NCBI GenBank assembly: GCA_033721235.1
Contig: JAWWAY010000008.1
Span: forward strand, 88,888 to 152,887
Source: UBA5078 sp033721235
GTDB lineage: Bacteria; Pseudomonadota; Gammaproteobacteria; Pseudomonadales; Pseudohongiellaceae
Direction of reading: 5' to 3'
DNA length: 64,000 bases
In this document: piece by piece, positions 54,281-63,957 of the stretch
Layout: every line of letters begins with the position of its first letter
How positions within the stretch are numbered: the first letter of the stretch is position 1
Position numbers and translations under genes: made by a program
Notes under the pieces: generated by a model
What the model was told of the DNA's origin: nothing
The model's database searches: none
What the model saw: the letters and a program-made list of their open reading frames with translations, nothing else

Positions 54281-56284
54281 ATGTCCAGCCGTGTTCCTTC
54301 GCGCAGAGACTGTGCCAATGCCATCCGCGCCCTCAGTATGGATGCCGTCCAAAAAGCCAATTCCGGTCACCCTGGTGCCCCAATGGGTATGGCTGATATT
54401 GCTGAGGTGTTGTGGAATGACTTCCTCAAGCACAATCCAGTCAACCCTAATTGGGTAAACCGCGACCGCTTTATTATGTCTAATGGTCACGGCTCGATGC
54501 TGGTTTATTCGCTCCTACACCTGAGCGGTTATGACCTGTCGATGGATGAGATCCGCAATTTTAGGCAGCTGCACTCCAAGACTCCTGGCCACCCTGAATT
54601 CGGTTATACGCCAGGGGTTGAGACAACCACTGGTCCATTGGGCCAAGGCCTCGCCAATGGTGTGGGCATGGCGATTGCCGAGAAGACACTGGCAGCCCAG
54701 TTCAACCGTGACGGCTTTGAAGTTATCGATCACTACACCTATGTGTTCGCTGGCGATGGTTGCTTGATGGAAGGTATTTCTCACGAAGTCTGCTCTCTAG
54801 CGGGTACTTTGGACCTAGGCAAACTCATCGTCTTCTATGATGACAATGGTATCTCTATCGATGGCGATGTTGAGGGTTGGTTCACTGACGATACGGTTAA
54901 GCGTTTTGACTCTTACGGTTGGCAAGTACTGTGTGTGGATGGCCACGATGCCGACGCCATCGCTGCGGCGGTTAAAGAGGCGCAAGCGGATACTAAGCGT
55001 CCCACCATTATTAAGTGTAAAACGGTTATTGGCTTTGGCTCGCCAGCGAAGCAAGGCACATCGGGTATTCACGGTGCGCCACTAGGTGATGAAGAAATTG
55101 CCGCCACTCGTAAAGAGTTAGGCTGGGACTACCCTCCTTTTGAAATTCCGCAAGAGATAGCCACGGCTTGGGATTCTCGCGACAAAGGCTTTGCAGCCGA
55201 ATCGCAGTGGAAAGAGACCATGGTGCGCTACGAAGAAGAATACCCAGAATTGGCGATGGAGCTAGTGCGACGCCTGAAGGGGCAGCTACCCAGCGGCTTC
55301 GCTGAGCAAGCCGATGCCTATATTCAAGAATGTCAGGTAAAAGGCGAAAAAGTGGCTTCTCGTAAAGCCTCCCAGAATTGTCTTGCCGCGTATGGTGAGC
55401 AGTTGCCTGAGCTAATCGGCGGCTCTGCTGACTTGGCGGGTTCAAACTTGACGCTTTGGCCCGGTGCTACCGCTATTACCGATAGCGCCGATGGCAATTA
55501 CATCAACTACGGTGTGCGTGAGTTCGGCATGACAGCCATTATGAATGGTATTGCCCTTCATGGTGGTTTTATTCCTTATGGTGGAACATTCCTCATATTC
55601 ATGGAATACGCACGTAATGCAGTGCGCATGTCGGCATTGATGAAGCAGCATAGCATCATGGTATACACCCATGACTCTATTGGTCAGGGTGAAGACGGTC
55701 CGACGCACCAGCCTATTGAGCAACTGTCTAATTTGCGCGTGACACCGAATATGTCCGTATGGCGCCCTTGTGACGCAGTGGAAACAGCGGTGTCATGGAA
55801 GGCTGCTATTGAGCGCACAGATGGTCCTACTTCTTTGGTGTTTTCGCGCCAGGGGCTTGCGCCTCAAGATCGTAGCGCGGAGCAGGTGCAGGCAATCGCC
55901 AAAGGCGCTTATGTGCTTAAAGACTGCGACGGCCAGCCAGAGCTAATCGTCATTGCGACAGGCTCTGAAGTTGAGATTAGCTTGGCAGCAGTAGAGCAGT
56001 TGCAAAGCGAAGGTATTAAGGCTCGACTGGTTTCCATGCCGTCAGTAGATGTTTTCGAAGCTCAAGATGCGCAGTACAAAGAGCAAGTATTGCCTGGCGC
56101 CGTGCGAGCTCGCGTCGCAGTGGAGGCCGCTGCGGCCGATTACTGGCATAAGTTTGTTGGCTTGGATGGTGCTGTTGTCGGAATGCGTAGCTTCGGTGAA
56201 TCTGCTCCGGGTGGAGTGCTCATGAAGGAGTTTGGCTTTACGGCAGAGAATATAGTGGCCACCGCCAAGGGCATTCTTGCGTAA
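54281..56284 (+). CDS. tkt: Transketolase
   Basis: A 667-residue thiamine-diphosphate enzyme of the pentose phosphate pathway. It has HPGAPMGMADIAEVLW, the ThDP motif GDGCLMEGISHEV and the pyrimidine-domain stretch DSIGQGEDGPTHQP. AAAGGAG lies ahead of the ATG. It starts a run of carbon-metabolism genes (tkt-epd-pgk-fba), an order seen in many gammaproteobacteria. Confidence 0.97.
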   Translation: MSSRVPSRRDCANAIRALSMDAVQKANSGHPGAPMGMADIAEVLWNDFLKHNPVNPNWVNRDRFIMSNGHGSMLVYSLLHLSGYDLSMDEIRNFRQLHSKTPGHPEFGYTPGVETTTGPLGQGLANGVGMAIAEKTLAAQFNRDGFEVIDHYTYVFAGDGCLMEGISHEVCSLAGTLDLGKLIVFYDDNGISIDGDVEGWFTDDTVKRFDSYGWQVLCVDGHDADAIAAAVKEAQADTKRPTIIKCKTVIGFGSPAKQGTSGIHGAPLGDEEIAATRKELGWDYPPFEIPQEIATAWDSRDKGFAAESQWKETMVRYEEEYPELAMELVRRLKGQLPSGFAEQADAYIQECQVKGEKVASRKASQNCLAAYGEQLPELIGGSADLAGSNLTLWPGATAITDSADGNYINYGVREFGMTAIMNGIALHGGFIPYGGTFLIFMEYARNAVRMSALMKQHSIMVYTHDSIGQGEDGPTHQPIEQLSNLRVTPNMSVWRPCDAVETAVSWKAAIERTDGPTSLVFSRQGLAPQDRSAEQVQAIAKGAYVLKDCDGQPELIVIATGSEVEISLAAVEQLQSEGIKARLVSMPSVDVFEAQDAQYKEQVLPGAVRARVAVEAAAADYWHKFVGLDGAVVGMRSFGESAPGGVLMKEFGFTAENIVATAKGILA

Positions 56285-56319
56285 GCGCTTGAACGGCAAA
56301 TTCACTAACTGAGCAGATT

Positions 56320-57339
56320 ATGGCTTACCGCATTGCTATTAATGGATATGGGCGCATCGGCCGATGTGTGCTGCGCGCCCTGCATGAGTCTAATGCCTAT
56401 CCAGACCTAGAGGTTGTGGCGATCAATGACCTCTCGGACATTAAGTCCCTAGTCTATTTGAGTAAATACGATAGCACTCATGGTCGTTTCCCCGGCACTA
56501 TCGAGGAGACGGCCGATGGTCTGTCGATCGATGGGCAGAATGTGCGGGTATTCTCTGAGCCAAGTATTGCCGACCTGCCTTGGGCTGATCTAGGTATCGA
56601 CTTAGTGCTGGAGTGCACCGGCGCGTTTAGCGATCGTGAGACTGCTGCTCAGCATCTTGCCAGTGGGGCTAAGCGAGTACTGTTTTCCCAGCCTGCCCAG
56701 AGTGATGTTGATGCCACGGTTATCTTTGGTGTGAATCACGAAAGCTTGAAAGCCAGCGACCGCATTATTTCCAACGCCTCATGTACAACCAATTGCGTTG
56801 TGCCCATCATAAAATGCTTGGACGATCGCTTCGGTATTGATCATGGCGTGATAACGACTATCCACTCTGCGATGAATGATCAACCCGTTATCGATGCTTA
56901 TCATCATTTTGATTTGCGTAAGACTAGAAGCGCGGTTCAGTCGATTATTCCGGTAAATACTGAAATAGATAAGGGCATTGGGAGAATCCTGCCGCACCTG
57001 GATGGCCGCTTTTCTGCACAGGCTATGCGAGTGCCCACCATCAATGTTTCTGCCATAGATCTGACTGTGACCCTCAATAGTGATGTGAGCGCACAGCTTA
57101 TAAAAGACGCGATTCGGCAGGGCTCAAAAAACTCGGCACCAAATGTGCTTGATTGTACCGATGAGCCTTTAGCATCGTGTGATTTTAATCACGACCTTCG
57201 CTCTGCCATCGTGGATCTAAGCCAGACCCGTGTAAGTGGCACAAGGCTCGTAAAAATTCTGGCTTGGTTCGATAACGAGTGGGCCTTTGCTAATAGAATG
57301 TTGGATGTCGCTGATACCATAAAGCGACTGGACTCATAG
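56320..57339 (+). CDS. epd: D-erythrose-4-phosphate dehydrogenase
   Basis: A 339-residue member of the GAPDH family. It has INGYGRIGRCVLRALHES, the catalytic SNASCTTNC, TTIHSAMNDQPVIDAYH and DFNHDLRSAIVD. The last two stretches follow E. coli Epd closely rather than GapA. Epd oxidises erythrose 4-phosphate for pyridoxal phosphate synthesis. It lies 36 bases after tkt and 18 before pgk, matching the classical epd-pgk-fba order. Some GAPDH activity cannot be excluded. Confidence 0.88.
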   Translation: MAYRIAINGYGRIGRCVLRALHESNAYPDLEVVAINDLSDIKSLVYLSKYDSTHGRFPGTIEETADGLSIDGQNVRVFSEPSIADLPWADLGIDLVLECTGAFSDRETAAQHLASGAKRVLFSQPAQSDVDATVIFGVNHESLKASDRIISNASCTTNCVVPIIKCLDDRFGIDHGVITTIHSAMNDQPVIDAYHHFDLRKTRSAVQSIIPVNTEIDKGIGRILPHLDGRFSAQAMRVPTINVSAIDLTVTLNSDVSAQLIKDAIRQGSKNSAPNVLDCTDEPLASCDFNHDLRSAIVDLSQTRVSGTRLVKILAWFDNEWAFANRMLDVADTIKRLDS

Positions 57340-57356
57340 GGGAGAGAAAGAAAACG

Positions 57357-58541
57357 ATGACAATACTGAGAATGCAAGACTTGAACTTGGAAGGTAAGCG
57401 AGTCTTGATCCGGGAGGACCTTAATGTTGCAGTGAAGGACGGAGTGATCAGTAATGATACCCGCATAAGAGCTGCGGTTCCCACTATACGCCTCGCCCTT
57501 GAGGCGGGTGCGCGCGTCATCGTCATGTCTCACTTGGGCCGGCCGGTAGAAGGTAAAGCCGTGGCCGATCAGCCAGAGGCCAGCTTGGCGCCTGTGGCGC
57601 AAAGGTTAGCCGCCCTATTGAATACCGAGGTAAGTCTTTCTCAGTACTATTTGGACAAACCAGAGCACGCTTTGCCAGGTAAGGGAGAGGTCGTTCTGTT
57701 GGAGAATGTTCGCGTCAATGCGGGCGAGCTCGCCAATGATGGTGCATTAGCCAAGCACTATGCTTCATTGTGTGACGTTTTTGTGATGGATGCCTTCGGC
57801 ACTGCGCACCGAGCTCAAGCCAGTACCCATGGTGTAGCGCAATATGCGCCAATTGCCTGTGCAGGCCCCTTGTTAGCGAGTGAGTTGGATGCTCTTGAGT
57901 TGGCACTTAAAAAACCCGAGCGCCCCATGCTCGCGATTGTAGGTGGAGCCAAGGTCTCCAGTAAACTGCAGGTGCTAGAGAGTCTTGCGTCTATTGTTGA
58001 TCAATTGATTGTGGGTGGCGGTATCGCCAATACCTTCTTGGTAGCAGCAGGCTATAAAGTGGGCAAGTCTCTATTTGAAGAAGACTTGGTGGCTACGGCT
58101 AAGGCCCTAATGGAGAAAACTAATATTCCCCTGCCCGTCGATGTTGTTGTGGCAAAGGAGTTCTCCGCAGATGCCGAGGCGACGATAAAGCCGGTAGACG
58201 AAGTGGCGGATGACGATATGATCTTAGATATCGGGCCTGCGACAGCGGCTGAGTTTGCAAAAATTATAGCACCGATGAAAACCATTATTTGGAACGGGCC
58301 GGTGGGCGTGTTCGAATTCGATGCCTTTTCTAAGGGCACTCAGGCCATCGCCGATGCGGTAGCTAAAAATGAAGGCTTCTCCATTGCGGGCGGTGGCGAA
58401 ACCATAGCCGCTATCGATAAGTTCGGCGTCACTAAGCAAGTATCCTATATCTCTACCGGTGGCGGTGCGTTCTTGGAATTTGTTCAAGGCGAGACATTGC
58501 CAGCTGTGCAAATTCTAGAAGATGTGGGCAGCAAAGATTAG
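57357..58541 (+). CDS. pgk: Phosphoglycerate kinase
   Basis: A 394-residue glycolytic kinase. Visible are REDLNVAVKDG (REDxNVP-like), SHLGRP, the hinge region and WNGPVGVFEF with GGGETIAAI at the nucleotide site. GGAG precedes the ATG. It lies between epd and fba. Confidence 0.96.
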   Translation: MTILRMQDLNLEGKRVLIREDLNVAVKDGVISNDTRIRAAVPTIRLALEAGARVIVMSHLGRPVEGKAVADQPEASLAPVAQRLAALLNTEVSLSQYYLDKPEHALPGKGEVVLLENVRVNAGELANDGALAKHYASLCDVFVMDAFGTAHRAQASTHGVAQYAPIACAGPLLASELDALELALKKPERPMLAIVGGAKVSSKLQVLESLASIVDQLIVGGGIANTFLVAAGYKVGKSLFEEDLVATAKALMEKTNIPLPVDVVVAKEFSADAEATIKPVDEVADDDMILDIGPATAAEFAKIIAPMKTIIWNGPVGVFEFDAFSKGTQAIADAVAKNEGFSIAGGGETIAAIDKFGVTKQVSYISTGGGAFLEFVQGETLPAVQILEDVGSKD

Positions 58542-58617
58542 ATAAGAGAAGTAATTCATGCGCTAGGGTTTAAAGGCGCGCGATCCAATAAATTGTGAAT
58601 GGAATGTGAGGTTTAAA

Positions 58618-59670
58618 ATGGCACTAATAAGTTTGCGACAGCTGCTGGATCATGCAGCAGAGAATAACTATGGCGTACCCGCCTTTAATGTAAATAACCT
58701 GGAGCAGGTTCGTGCGATTATGGAAGGCGCGAGCGAAGTGAATAGTCCAGTTATTCTGCAAGCATCTGCTGGTGCACGTAAATATGCGGGCTCTAATTTT
58801 CTAAAGCATTTGATTCAAGCGGCTATTGAAGAGTTTCCTCATGTACCGATTGTTATGCACCAGGACCACGGTGTGTCCCCTGCTGTATGTCAGCGCTCTA
58901 TTCAACTAGGCTTCTCGTCCGTGATGATGGATGGTTCCTTAGGTGAGGACGGTAAAACACCTACAGATTTCGACTACAATGTAGATGTGACTAAGATGAC
59001 CGTTGCCATGGCTCACGCTTGTGGCGTCTCTGTTGAGGGTGAAATAGGTTGCTTAGGTTCTCTAGAAACAGGCATGGCTGGCGAAGAAGATGGTATTGGC
59101 GCTGAAGGTCAACTGTCTATGGATCAAATGCTAACCTCGCCAGAGGAGGCAGCAGCTTTCGTAGAGGCTACTGGCGTAGATGCCTTGGCCATTGCTGTGG
59201 GAACTAGCCATGGTGCCTATAAGTTCAGCCGTCCACCAACAGGCGATATTCTTGCCATTGGTCGTATTAAAGAAATTCACCAAAGAATTCCTAACACGCA
59301 CTTGGTTATGCACGGTTCCTCTTCAGTACCGCAAGAGTGGCTTAAAGTGATTAACGAGTTTGGTGGCGAAATTCCGGAGACCTATGGTGTGCCTGTTGAA
59401 GAGATTCAAGAAGGCATTAAGCACGGCGTTCGTAAAGTGAATATCGATACTGACTTGCGTCTGGCGTCCACGGGTGCCGTGCGAAAATTCTTGGCTGAGA
59501 ATAGGTCTGAGTTTGATCCGCGTAAGTTCTTGATCCCTACAATCAAGGCAATGAAAGAGGTTGTCGTGGCGCGTCTAGAGGCTTTTGGTACTGCCGGACA
59601 GATCTCTAATATTGGTAAAATCTACACGCTAGAAGAAATGGCTGATCGTTACGCTAAGAAAACGGTATAG
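58618..59670 (+). CDS. fba: Class II fructose-bisphosphate aldolase
   Basis: A 350-residue zinc-dependent aldolase. The ATG at 58618 (MALISLRQLLDHA) is the usual start; an in-frame GTG at 58606 overlaps the ribosome-binding site GTGAGG. It has the zinc His in MHQDHG, GSLGEDGKT and the C-terminal HGVRKVNIDTDLR. It closes the tkt-epd-pgk-fba run. Confidence 0.95.
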   Translation: MALISLRQLLDHAAENNYGVPAFNVNNLEQVRAIMEGASEVNSPVILQASAGARKYAGSNFLKHLIQAAIEEFPHVPIVMHQDHGVSPAVCQRSIQLGFSSVMMDGSLGEDGKTPTDFDYNVDVTKMTVAMAHACGVSVEGEIGCLGSLETGMAGEEDGIGAEGQLSMDQMLTSPEEAAAFVEATGVDALAIAVGTSHGAYKFSRPPTGDILAIGRIKEIHQRIPNTHLVMHGSSSVPQEWLKVINEFGGEIPETYGVPVEEIQEGIKHGVRKVNIDTDLRLASTGAVRKFLAENRSEFDPRKFLIPTIKAMKEVVVARLEAFGTAGQISNIGKIYTLEEMADRYAKKTV

Positions 59671-59730
59671 AAGTGTGGGTGGCATCTCCGGTATTCTTGG
59701 GTTTAATCTTAAGAACTCGGAGGTGCTGCT

Positions 59731-60699
59731 TTGTTCGACTCTTTAGCCGCTCATGAGCTGCGGCAAACTCTCCCTCCAGTAGATCTGAAGGCTTTTCCTA
59801 GCCGCTCTCCCCTATTTGAGCAGTATCGTCAGCACTATGGCCTGGATTTTCCAGACAATGCCAAATTGGGCCACCTACAACATTCCATAGGCTATTTTGA
59901 CAGTGAGCAGTACACAGTGTCTTGTCAGCAGTTTGTGCTGGACGAGTCGGCTTGCGCCGGTACCATATTTCTGGTGCATGGCTACTATGACCACATTGGT
60001 CTGTATGAGCATTTAATTGAGTATTGGCTGCTGCGTGGTTTTAGGCTTATCGCATTCGATCTTCCCGGTCATGGCCTGTCCAGCGGCGGTCCGGCGGTTA
60101 TTGAGTCGTTTGCCAGTTACTGTGCTGCCTTGGGGAAACTCATCGCTTTGGCGCATCAGGCGCAGTTGCCAAAGCCCTGGCACATCATGGGGCAAAGCAC
60201 TGGGTGCAGTATCATCATGGACTACTGTCTTGAGGATTGCGGCCGTAGCGAAGAGCTCTTCGATGAGGTGGTCCTTTTGGCGCCACTGGTAAAACCATAT
60301 CAGTGGTGGCGCGGAAGTCTACTCCATAGCGTGCTGGAGCCTTTTGTCGATGGCGTGCCGCGCAACTTCGTTGATAATAGTGGCGACTTAGAATTCTTGG
60401 AGTTTGTGCGCGATGGCGACCCGCTTCAGAGCCGACGCCTATCTGCAAAATGGGTGCGCGCATTAAAGACTTGGTTGCAACGCTTTGATGCCCTGCCCAA
60501 CTGTACTAGAGCGTTGACGATCATTCAGGGAACGGACGATAAAACAGTAGACTGGCGCTACAATATTGCCGCAATACAGCGAAAGTTTTCCCATGTTCAA
60601 GTGCATCGTATAGCACAGGCGCGTCACCATCTAGTCAATGAGCGCCCTGCCATACGTAGCCAGATCTTCGACATTCTAAACGAAACTATCTCTGGCTAG
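59731..60699 (+). CDS. Alpha/beta hydrolase (monoacylglycerol lipase/lysophospholipase-like)
   Basis: A 322-residue serine hydrolase. The nucleophile Ser lies in IMGQSTGCS, and the oxyanion region FLVHGYYDH and the FDLPGHGLS turn fit the serine-aminopeptidase/Hydrolase_4 family. A C-terminal His is in ARHHLVNE. Translation starts at a TTG (59731) with CGGAGG upstream. It converges on serA with 16 bases between them. The substrate is unknown; a lipid is most likely. Confidence 0.82.
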   Translation: MFDSLAAHELRQTLPPVDLKAFPSRSPLFEQYRQHYGLDFPDNAKLGHLQHSIGYFDSEQYTVSCQQFVLDESACAGTIFLVHGYYDHIGLYEHLIEYWLLRGFRLIAFDLPGHGLSSGGPAVIESFASYCAALGKLIALAHQAQLPKPWHIMGQSTGCSIIMDYCLEDCGRSEELFDEVVLLAPLVKPYQWWRGSLLHSVLEPFVDGVPRNFVDNSGDLEFLEFVRDGDPLQSRRLSAKWVRALKTWLQRFDALPNCTRALTIIQGTDDKTVDWRYNIAAIQRKFSHVQVHRIAQARHHLVNERPAIRSQIFDILNETISG

Positions 60700-60715
60700 T
60701 TTTTGTCTGCTAAAC

Positions 60716-61945
60716 CTAGAACAATACGCGACAGCGAATTGTGCCCTTTACCTCGGACAGTTTTTCTCTGGCTAGTTTGCTATTAGCGAAATCGATATCC
60801 GTGACTACATAGCCAATCTCATCATTGGTTTGTAGATACTGAGACCGGATATTGATGTCGTTAGAGGAGAAGATATTGTTGATCTCCGATAGTACGCCTG
60901 GAACGTTCTTGTGAATGTGCAAAAGCCTATGCATATCTGGGTGCGCGGGCAACGCTACCTCTGGGAAATTGACCGAGGTAAAGGTGGAGCCATTGTCACT
61001 GTAGCGAATTAACTTTTCACTGACTTCTAGACCGATATTTTCTTGGGCTTCCATGGTGCTGCCGCCCACATGAGGGGTCAGAATACAGTTATCGAATTCG
61101 CGTAGCGCAGACACAAACTCATCGTCGTTGGAGCGCGGTTCAACCGGGAATACATCGATGGCGGCACCTGCTAGATCGCCAGCTTTAAGCGCCGCAGCTA
61201 GGGCATCGATATCCACCACAGAGCCTCTTGAGGCATTGATCAGAATGCTGCCCTTCTTCATCCAGCTAATCTCTTTCGCACCGATCATGTTTTCGGTTTG
61301 CGGCGTTTCTGGAACATGCAGGCTGACGACATCACATGTTTCCATTAGTTCTTTCAGGGTAGGCACCTGTATGGCATTGCCCAAGGGCAGCTTGGTAATA
61401 ATGTCGTATAAAAACACTTTCATACCCATGGACTCTGCCAGTACGCTTAGCTGAGAGCCGATATTACCGTAGCCAATAAGGCCTAGTTTCTTGCCTCGAG
61501 CCTCATAGGAGCCTGCTGCCGACTTAAGCCATACGCCCTTGTGAGCTTTAGCGTTCTTCTCTGGAATGCCGCGTAACAACAGGATCGCTTGACCGATGAC
61601 CAGTTCGGCTACGCTACGGGTATTAGAGAACGGTGCGTTGAATACGGGCACGCCATGCTCTAACGCCGCCTTTAGGTTCACTTGATTGGTGCCGATGCAA
61701 AAACAACCCACTGCCTGTAGTTTTTTGGCTGCCTCAAACACAGCAGGTGTTAACTGTGTGCGCGAGCGAATGCCGACAAAATGGACGTCCTTTATCTTCT
61801 CGATAAGCTGGTCCTCGGGTAGCGAGGTTTTCAGATACTCAATATTGCTATAGCCAGCCTCATGAAGGGTGTCCAGAGCCGTTTGATGGACTCCTTCTAG
61901 GAGGAGGAATTTGATCTTACTTTTTTCAAGTGATGTCGGATTCAT
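60716..61945 (-). CDS. serA: D-3-phosphoglycerate dehydrogenase
   Basis: A 409-residue NAD enzyme starting serine synthesis. It has GIRSRTQLTP, GLIGYGNIGSQLS (Rossmann), NASRGSVVD (catalytic Arg), LTPHVGGST (catalytic His) and a C-terminal ACT domain (NVPGVLSEINNIF) for serine feedback. The length matches the E. coli type. It is divergent from a D-2-hydroxyglutarate dehydrogenase-type gene, a pairing that makes sense because SerA can reduce 2-oxoglutarate to D-2-hydroxyglutarate. Confidence 0.95.
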   Translation of the reverse strand: MNPTSLEKSKIKFLLLEGVHQTALDTLHEAGYSNIEYLKTSLPEDQLIEKIKDVHFVGIRSRTQLTPAVFEAAKKLQAVGCFCIGTNQVNLKAALEHGVPVFNAPFSNTRSVAELVIGQAILLLRGIPEKNAKAHKGVWLKSAAGSYEARGKKLGLIGYGNIGSQLSVLAESMGMKVFLYDIITKLPLGNAIQVPTLKELMETCDVVSLHVPETPQTENMIGAKEISWMKKGSILINASRGSVVDIDALAAALKAGDLAGAAIDVFPVEPRSNDDEFVSALREFDNCILTPHVGGSTMEAQENIGLEVSEKLIRYSDNGSTFTSVNFPEVALPAHPDMHRLLHIHKNVPGVLSEINNIFSSNDINIRSQYLQTNDEIGYVVTDIDFANSKLAREKLSEVKGTIRCRVLF

Positions 61946-62107
61946 AACGCAGTGATTTCTCTTTACTAGAAAATGCTGGAAGACAGGCGCGCTATGTTAC
62001 CATAAGCCTATTGCTCTTGGCTGATGAAAACTACTCTCAGTTTAAGTGAATTTTATTCATAAGCCTCTTTGTTCAATTTCGAATCCTGCATACGGTCAAA
62101 ATATTAG

Positions 62108-63505
62108 ATGAAACCATTACAAGCTGATTTACTCCGCAAACTTCAAGACATCGTTGGTGAAGATAAAGTCAAAACAGACCCTGAATCCCTTTCGACCTTT
62201 GGCAAGGACTGGACGAAAGTGTATGAGCCAGCTCCTGCGGCCATCGTGTTTCCTGCAGATATCGAGCAAGTGCAGGCCCTGGTTAGGCTGGCCAATGAGC
62301 ATGGGATTGCTTTGGTTCCCTCTGGCGGGCGTACTGGCCTAAGCGGTGGCGCGGTTGCGTCCAACTCGGAAGTGGTAGTGGCGTTTGATCGCATGAATAA
62401 GATCCTCAGTTTCGATGCGGTCGACAGGCAGGTAGTGTGTCAGCCTGGCGTTATTACCGAGCAATTGCAGGACTTTGCTAGCGAAAATAATCTTTTCTAC
62501 CCGGTGGATTTCGCCTCCTCTGGCTCTAGCCAATTGGGCGGCAATGTGGCGACGAATGCCGGTGGCATTAAAGTGATTAAGTATGGCCTTACCCGTGACT
62601 GGGTGGTCGGTATGAAGGTCGTTACCGGCAGCGGTGAGCTACTAGATTTGAACAAAGGGCTAATTAAGAATGCCACGGGCTATGACCTGCGCCATTTATT
62701 TATTGGCTCGGAAGGCAGTTTGGGCTTTATTGTGGAGCTAAGCATGAAGCTGGCGACTCCGCCGCAGGACCCTACTGTATTGGTACTGGCATTGGAGCAG
62801 ATGGAGTCCGCCATGGACGTGCTGCAGAGTTTTCAGTCCAAATTGCCTCTTACTGCCTTTGAATTCTTCTCTGAAAAGGCGCTGCGTCATGTGATTGAAG
62901 AGAAGGGCTTGCAGCGCCCGTGCGAGACGGCAGGAGAGTTCTATGCCTTGATTGAATTCGAAAACATCGGCGAGGCCACTCTGGACCAAGCCATGGAAGC
63001 GTTTGAGCAGTGTGTGGAACAAGGTTGGGCGGTAGATGGCGTGCTGAGCCAGAGTACGGCGCAGGCTGCCGAGTTATGGCGCTTACGCGAAGACATCTCA
63101 GAGACCATATCCAAGTTTACGCCCTATAAGAACGATATCTCAGTACAGGTATCGAAAGTGCCTGCTTTCCTTCGTGAAGTGGATGCTATCGTTAGTGAGC
63201 AATATCCCGATTTCGAGATAATTTGGTTCGGTCATATCGGGGATGGCAATGTACATTTGAATATCTTGAAGCCCGAGGCGCTAGACAAGGCCGTGTTCTT
63301 TGAACAGTGCTATAAGGTTAGTTATGACATATTCGACTGTGTGAAACGCTATGGTGGCAGTGTCTCGGCCGAGCATGGCGTTGGCTTGCTGAAGAAGCCT
63401 TTCTTGGCCTATAGCCGAGATGAGGCAGAAATTGGCTATATGAAGGCCCTAAAGCAGGTTTTTGACCCGAATAAGATCATGAATCCAGGAAAGATTTTCG
63501 ATTAG
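62108..63505 (+). CDS. FAD-binding oxidoreductase, probable D-2-hydroxyglutarate dehydrogenase
   Basis: A 465-residue VAO-type flavoprotein. The FAD-binding part has PSGGRTGLSGGAV and GGNVATNAGGIKVIKYG; the C-terminal part has WFGHIGDGNVHLNI and SAEHGVGLLKK, as in D-2-hydroxyglutarate and D-lactate dehydrogenases. Its position opposite serA favours D-2-hydroxyglutarate, because removal of that compound is known to drive SerA forward in Pseudomonas. Glycolate oxidase subunit GlcD is a less likely alternative. Confidence 0.82.
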   Translation: MKPLQADLLRKLQDIVGEDKVKTDPESLSTFGKDWTKVYEPAPAAIVFPADIEQVQALVRLANEHGIALVPSGGRTGLSGGAVASNSEVVVAFDRMNKILSFDAVDRQVVCQPGVITEQLQDFASENNLFYPVDFASSGSSQLGGNVATNAGGIKVIKYGLTRDWVVGMKVVTGSGELLDLNKGLIKNATGYDLRHLFIGSEGSLGFIVELSMKLATPPQDPTVLVLALEQMESAMDVLQSFQSKLPLTAFEFFSEKALRHVIEEKGLQRPCETAGEFYALIEFENIGEATLDQAMEAFEQCVEQGWAVDGVLSQSTAQAAELWRLREDISETISKFTPYKNDISVQVSKVPAFLREVDAIVSEQYPDFEIIWFGHIGDGNVHLNILKPEALDKAVFFEQCYKVSYDIFDCVKRYGGSVSAEHGVGLLKKPFLAYSRDEAEIGYMKALKQVFDPNKIMNPGKIFD

Positions 63506-63617
63506 TATCGGGTATATATGCAAGAGTGTAAATTAATTTGCATAAAAAGCCTAAAATCTATTGATTTAAGGCGAAAATCGTATTCCATCCGCTAGGATAT
63601 AGGGGTACACTTCAAGA

Positions 63618-63656
63618 GAATCCGTATGGATTCAAGGGTTGGCAGTGATGCCAGCC
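63618..63656 (+). promoter_or_regulatory. Two hairpins in the cold-shock gene leader
   Basis: GAATCC/GGATTC (63618-63623 and 63628-63633) and GGTTGGCA/TGCCAGCC (63637-63644 and 63649-63656, one G-T pair) form adjacent hairpins ahead of the csp ATG. Structured leaders are usual for csp mRNAs. Their base composition is that of the main genome, unlike the downstream half of the gene. Confidence 0.4.
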
Positions 63657-63689
63657 GTGTATTTAAATTTTTAAGAACAAGAGAGCAAT

Positions 63690-63902
63690 ATGTCAGAGCA
63701 AGTAGAAGGTACTGTTAAGTGGTTCAATGACGAGAAGGGCTTCGGTTTCATCACGCGGGACGATGGCGAGAAGGACGTCTTCTGCCACTTCTCCGCGATC
63801 CAGAGCGAAGGCTTTCGGTCGCTGACCGAAGGCCAGAAGGTGGAGTTCGACGTCGTCCAGGGCCAGAAGGGCCCGGCGGCCGAGAACGTGACGGCGGTCT
63901 GA
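63690..63902 (+). CDS. CspA-family cold-shock protein, in a GC-shifted end
   Basis: A 70-residue single-domain RNA chaperone with RNP1 (KGFGFI) and RNP2-like (DVFCHF) motifs. The first ~40 bases have the codon use of the window, but from about 63730 on every third position favours G or C. Base composition climbs to about 70% GC by 63841. The frame is intact and the protein looks normal. Either the gene comes from another genome, or the contig is a false join at this highly conserved sequence. AAGAGAG lies ahead of the ATG. Confidence 0.85.
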   Translation: MSEQVEGTVKWFNDEKGFGFITRDDGEKDVFCHFSAIQSEGFRSLTEGQKVEFDVVQGQKGPAAENVTAV

Positions 63903-63928
63903 CGCCGGCCCACTGATCGAAGTCGAAA

Positions 63929-63957
63929 CCCCGTGGGCGCGAGCCCGCGGGGTTTTT
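63929..63957 (+). terminator. Intrinsic terminator after the cold-shock gene
   Basis: CCCCGTGGGC (63929-63938) pairs with GCCCGCGGGG (63943-63952) with one T-G pair and a GCGA loop, followed by TTTTT. It is much more GC-rich than the other terminators in the window. Confidence 0.85.
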
